Shown: in pieces, positions 61,242-62,920 of the stretch | Numbering within the stretch: the stretch's first letter is position 1 | Layout of the letters: each line of letters opens with the position of its first letter | From: an uncultured Clostridium sp. | GTDB lineage: Bacteria; Bacillota; Clostridia; TANB77; CAG-508 | Direction: 5' to 3' | Assembly (NCBI GenBank): GCA_930982035.1 | Contig: CAKNJL010000005.1 | Location: 1 to 62,920, forward strand | DNA: 62,920 nucleotides | Position numbers and translations under genes: made by a program | The notes under the pieces: generated by a model | What the model saw: only the letters and a program-made list of their open reading frames with translations | Database searches by the model: none | What the model was told of the DNA's origin: nothing

Positions 61242-61267
61242 TTATTATAAAAGGAAATTTAGAAAAA

Positions 61268-61783
61268 ATGGATATCAAAGAAATTAATAGAATATCTATC
61301 ATTGGAGGACCAGGAACAGGAAAAACAACATTATCAGATAAATTAGGAAAAAAATATAATATACCTGTATATCATTTAGATGGCATACATCATCTAGAAA
61401 ATTGGATACCTAGAGATAAAGATGAAAGAGATAGAATGATTTTAGAAAAAGCTCAAGAAGATAAATGGATAATGGATGGTACATATAAAACAACATTAGG
61501 AGAACGAGTTGAAAGGTCTGATGTTATTATTTATTTGAATTATTCAAGATTTACTAGAATAAAAGGAATAATGGGGAGATATCTGAAAAATAGAAATAAA
61601 GAAAAGCCAGAAATACCTGGGTGTAAAGAAAAAATGGATACAAAATTTTTAAAATTTACTTTCGACTGGGACAAAACAAAAGGAGATACAGTTAAAGAAA
61701 TTTTAGAAAAAAATAATGATAAGAAAGTATATGTATTTAAAAATAGAAAACAATTGAATAAATGGTATGAAAAACTAAAATAA
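61268..61783 (+). CDS. Adenylate-kinase-like P-loop protein ('topology modulation' FlaR type)
   Basis: 171 residues. Walker A GGPGTGKTTL at about 13-22, then VYHLDGIHHLENWIPRD and the WIMDGTYKTTL loop. This set marks the small P-loop kinase family annotated as DNA topology modulation protein FlaR, related to adenylate/shikimate kinases. The true substrate is unknown. AAAGGAAATTT precedes the ATG. A pseudoknot leader is upstream. Confidence 0.75.
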   Translation: MDIKEINRISIIGGPGTGKTTLSDKLGKKYNIPVYHLDGIHHLENWIPRDKDERDRMILEKAQEDKWIMDGTYKTTLGERVERSDVIIYLNYSRFTRIKGIMGRYLKNRNKEKPEIPGCKEKMDTKFLKFTFDWDKTKGDTVKEILEKNNDKKVYVFKNRKQLNKWYEKLK

Positions 61784-61820
61784 TTAGTGATGAATAGAGA
61801 TTAAAGTTGGGAGAAAGAAT

Positions 61821-62462
61821 ATGAGAATAGTATTAGTAAGACATGGAGAATCTGAATTTAATAAATTATCTAAAGAAGGGAAAAAGATATATTGTGGAGC
61901 TTATAATACAGTACTTACAGATAACGGAAGAAGAATGGCTAAAAATTTGAGAAATAACAAATATATTCAAGAATTAGATGAAATATATTCTTCTGATTTA
62001 GATAGAGCCATAGATACGGCAATATTAGCAACTGGAAAGACAGATTTTAAAAGGTTGTCAATTTTAAGAGAAAGGTCATTAGGGAAGTTTGAAGGAAAAC
62101 TAGAAGAAGAATTAGAAAAAGAATATCCACAATATTTTACAGATTCTAAATTTATGAAATTTAGAAGAGATTTTGTAACAAAAGCACCAGAAGGTGAAAA
62201 TTTAGAAGATGTAAGTAAAAGATGTAGAGAATTTGTGAGTACATTAGACTTAAAAAGCAATTTAACAATAGGCATTTTTACTCATTATACTTTTATTTGT
62301 TGCATGTTATATGTGTTGATGGGATTAGATAAAGAGACAGTAATGAAAATGAAAATTCCAAATTGTGAACCAATTTTAGTAGAAGGAAACAAAGTAGGAG
62401 ATTTTGTATTAAAATCACATAGCTTATCACAATTACAAAATTTGAATTGTATTAAGTTATAA
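61821..62462 (+). CDS. Histidine phosphatase (phosphoglycerate mutase-like)
   Basis: 213 residues. The catalytic RHGE motif is VLVRHGESEFN; SSDLDRAIDTA, LRERSLGKFEG and the second histidine FTHYTF are present. It belongs to the cofactor-dependent PGM/cobC-like superfamily; substrate specificity cannot be told. TTGGGAG precedes the ATG. It is 38 bases behind the P-loop kinase and ends in a terminator, so the two form one unit. Confidence 0.85.
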   Translation: MRIVLVRHGESEFNKLSKEGKKIYCGAYNTVLTDNGRRMAKNLRNNKYIQELDEIYSSDLDRAIDTAILATGKTDFKRLSILRERSLGKFEGKLEEELEKEYPQYFTDSKFMKFRRDFVTKAPEGENLEDVSKRCREFVSTLDLKSNLTIGIFTHYTFICCMLYVLMGLDKETVMKMKIPNCEPILVEGNKVGDFVLKSHSLSQLQNLNCIKL

Positions 62463-62570
62463 TCAAATAAAAAATTTTACAATTAATAATTATGGAAAAA
62501 ATTAGGAAAAGAAGAGACTTTATTAGAATAAGGGATATTAAGTAATGTGATTTTTGAATGAAAAGCAGAT

Positions 62571-62607
62571 AAAAAATCTTAGAGTCAATAACTCTAAGAT
62601 TTTTTTA
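62571..62607 (+). terminator. Intrinsic terminator after the histidine phosphatase gene
   Basis: AAAATCTTAGAGT pairs with ACTCTAAGATTTT around CAATA, followed by TTT. The gene-free stretch 62463-62813 otherwise shows only this hairpin's inverted twin and the next ribosome site. Confidence 0.85.
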
Positions 62608-62765
62608 TAAATAAATTTTATCAATAAAAGACTGTTAAGTCAATGAAAATTTGAAAAAGTTATAAAAAATTTTTTTCAAATATAAATAAAAAATAAAGTA
62701 TCTTTTAATTTATAAAAAACGCTAAAGTTATATCATATCAAAAGGTGTATTGACAAAAAGTTTTT

Positions 62766-62788
62766 CTTAGAGTTATTGACTCTAAGAA
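62766..62788. repeat. Inverted copy of the terminator hairpin
   Basis: TCTTAGAGT-TATTG-ACTCTAAGA is the exact reverse complement of 62577-62599, lying 190 bases away, just upstream of the pilin-like gene. TTGACA stands 15 bases before it (62751-62756), without a good -10 at 17 bases. Confidence 0.6.
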
Positions 62789-62813
62789 AAATATAACAAA
62801 GGAGAATGAAGAT

Positions 62814-62900
62814 ATGAGAGAAGCAAAGAGAAAAAACAGAGGAATTACACTAATAGCATTAATAGTTACAATTGTACTAAACGCTAGCGCGTGGTCCTAA
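62814..62900 (+). pseudogene. Start of a pilin-like gene, cut at the contig end
   Basis: ATG with AAGGAG upstream (9 bases). MREAKRKNRGITLIALIVTI is the leader of Clostridia pilin-like proteins, as in the genes at 34505 and 51361. After codon 22 the reading changes to NASAWS and stops, in DNA of clearly higher GC. The true gene is expected to continue; the last 40 bases look like foreign or misassembled sequence. Confidence 0.5.
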
Positions 62901-62920
62901 AGCAAGAAGATAGCATCCAA

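Noticed and set aside
1-62920. tRNA, rRNA, tmRNA or prophage genes
   Set aside because: No cloverleaf, rRNA signature, integrase, terminase or capsid-like protein was recognised anywhere in the window.

Overview
The window is a very AT-rich, gene-dense segment of a Gram-positive genome. Spore-linked genes (splB, ytaF, a spoIVFA/spoIVFB-like pair, a GerS-like gene), sortase and LPXTG machinery, minD/minE beside rodA, pyrI beside pyrB, and NdoA-type MazF all point to a spore-forming lineage of Clostridia (Bacillota). The bacterium is probably uncultured or gut-associated; that last point is inference. Both outermost edges look like contig ends: the left edge holds only the first codons of rpsT, and the right edge cuts a pilin-like gene and changes to unrelated, more GC-rich sequence.

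Layout. 0.4-7.8 kb: rpiB, a WecA-like glycosyl-phosphate transferase carrying a C-terminal rubredoxin domain (frameshifted), a surface-polysaccharide pair (frameshifted glycosyltransferase plus pyruvyl transferase), hslO, a transglutaminase-like protein and a kinase. 8-18.4 kb: ppaC, smc, a small HAD phosphatase, ytaF, a Ca2+-type P-ATPase and two uncharacterised genes. 18.6-30.3 kb: several small genes, then pflX, a folate/thymidylate block (folC, thyX, PHP phosphoesterase, folA), splB and an ABC exporter with a giant coiled-coil permease. 30.4-40.9 kb: surface proteins, spoIVFA/spoIVFB-like genes, a pilin-like protein, minD-minE-rodA, dusB and a GerS-like gene. 41-51 kb: orphan mazF, an HD-GYP protein, then the pyrimidine cluster pyrB-pyrI-pyrC-(arsC-like)-pyrF-(NUDIX)-pyrK-(phospholipase-like)-pyrD. 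51.8-62.9 kb: malQ, asnS, a cell-surface cohesin/sortase/dockerin locus, rubredoxin, a P-loop kinase and a histidine phosphatase.

Three features stand out. (1) Three short H-type pseudoknot leaders, before spoIVFB, pyrF and an adenylate-kinase-like gene, match the preQ1-I riboswitch aptamer but carry U where the ligand-reading C should be. This looks like a variant riboswitch with altered ligand specificity. (2) Genes at 55.0-60.6 kb encode an LPXTG-anchored cohesin, a sortase, a dockerin-bearing peptidoglycan glucosaminidase and a membrane-anchored cohesin. Together they look like a cellulosome-type scaffold used to hold a cell-wall hydrolase. (3) The intergenic spaces are loaded with palindromic repeats of several families (GGGGACG, GGGCCAGGTCA and others). 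Many abut stop codons or Shine-Dalgarno sites, and no mobilising transposase is present in the window.

Several genes carry single small indels (wecA-like, glycosyltransferase, arsC-like and two tiny ORFs). These could be real decay, phase variation, or residual assembly errors.
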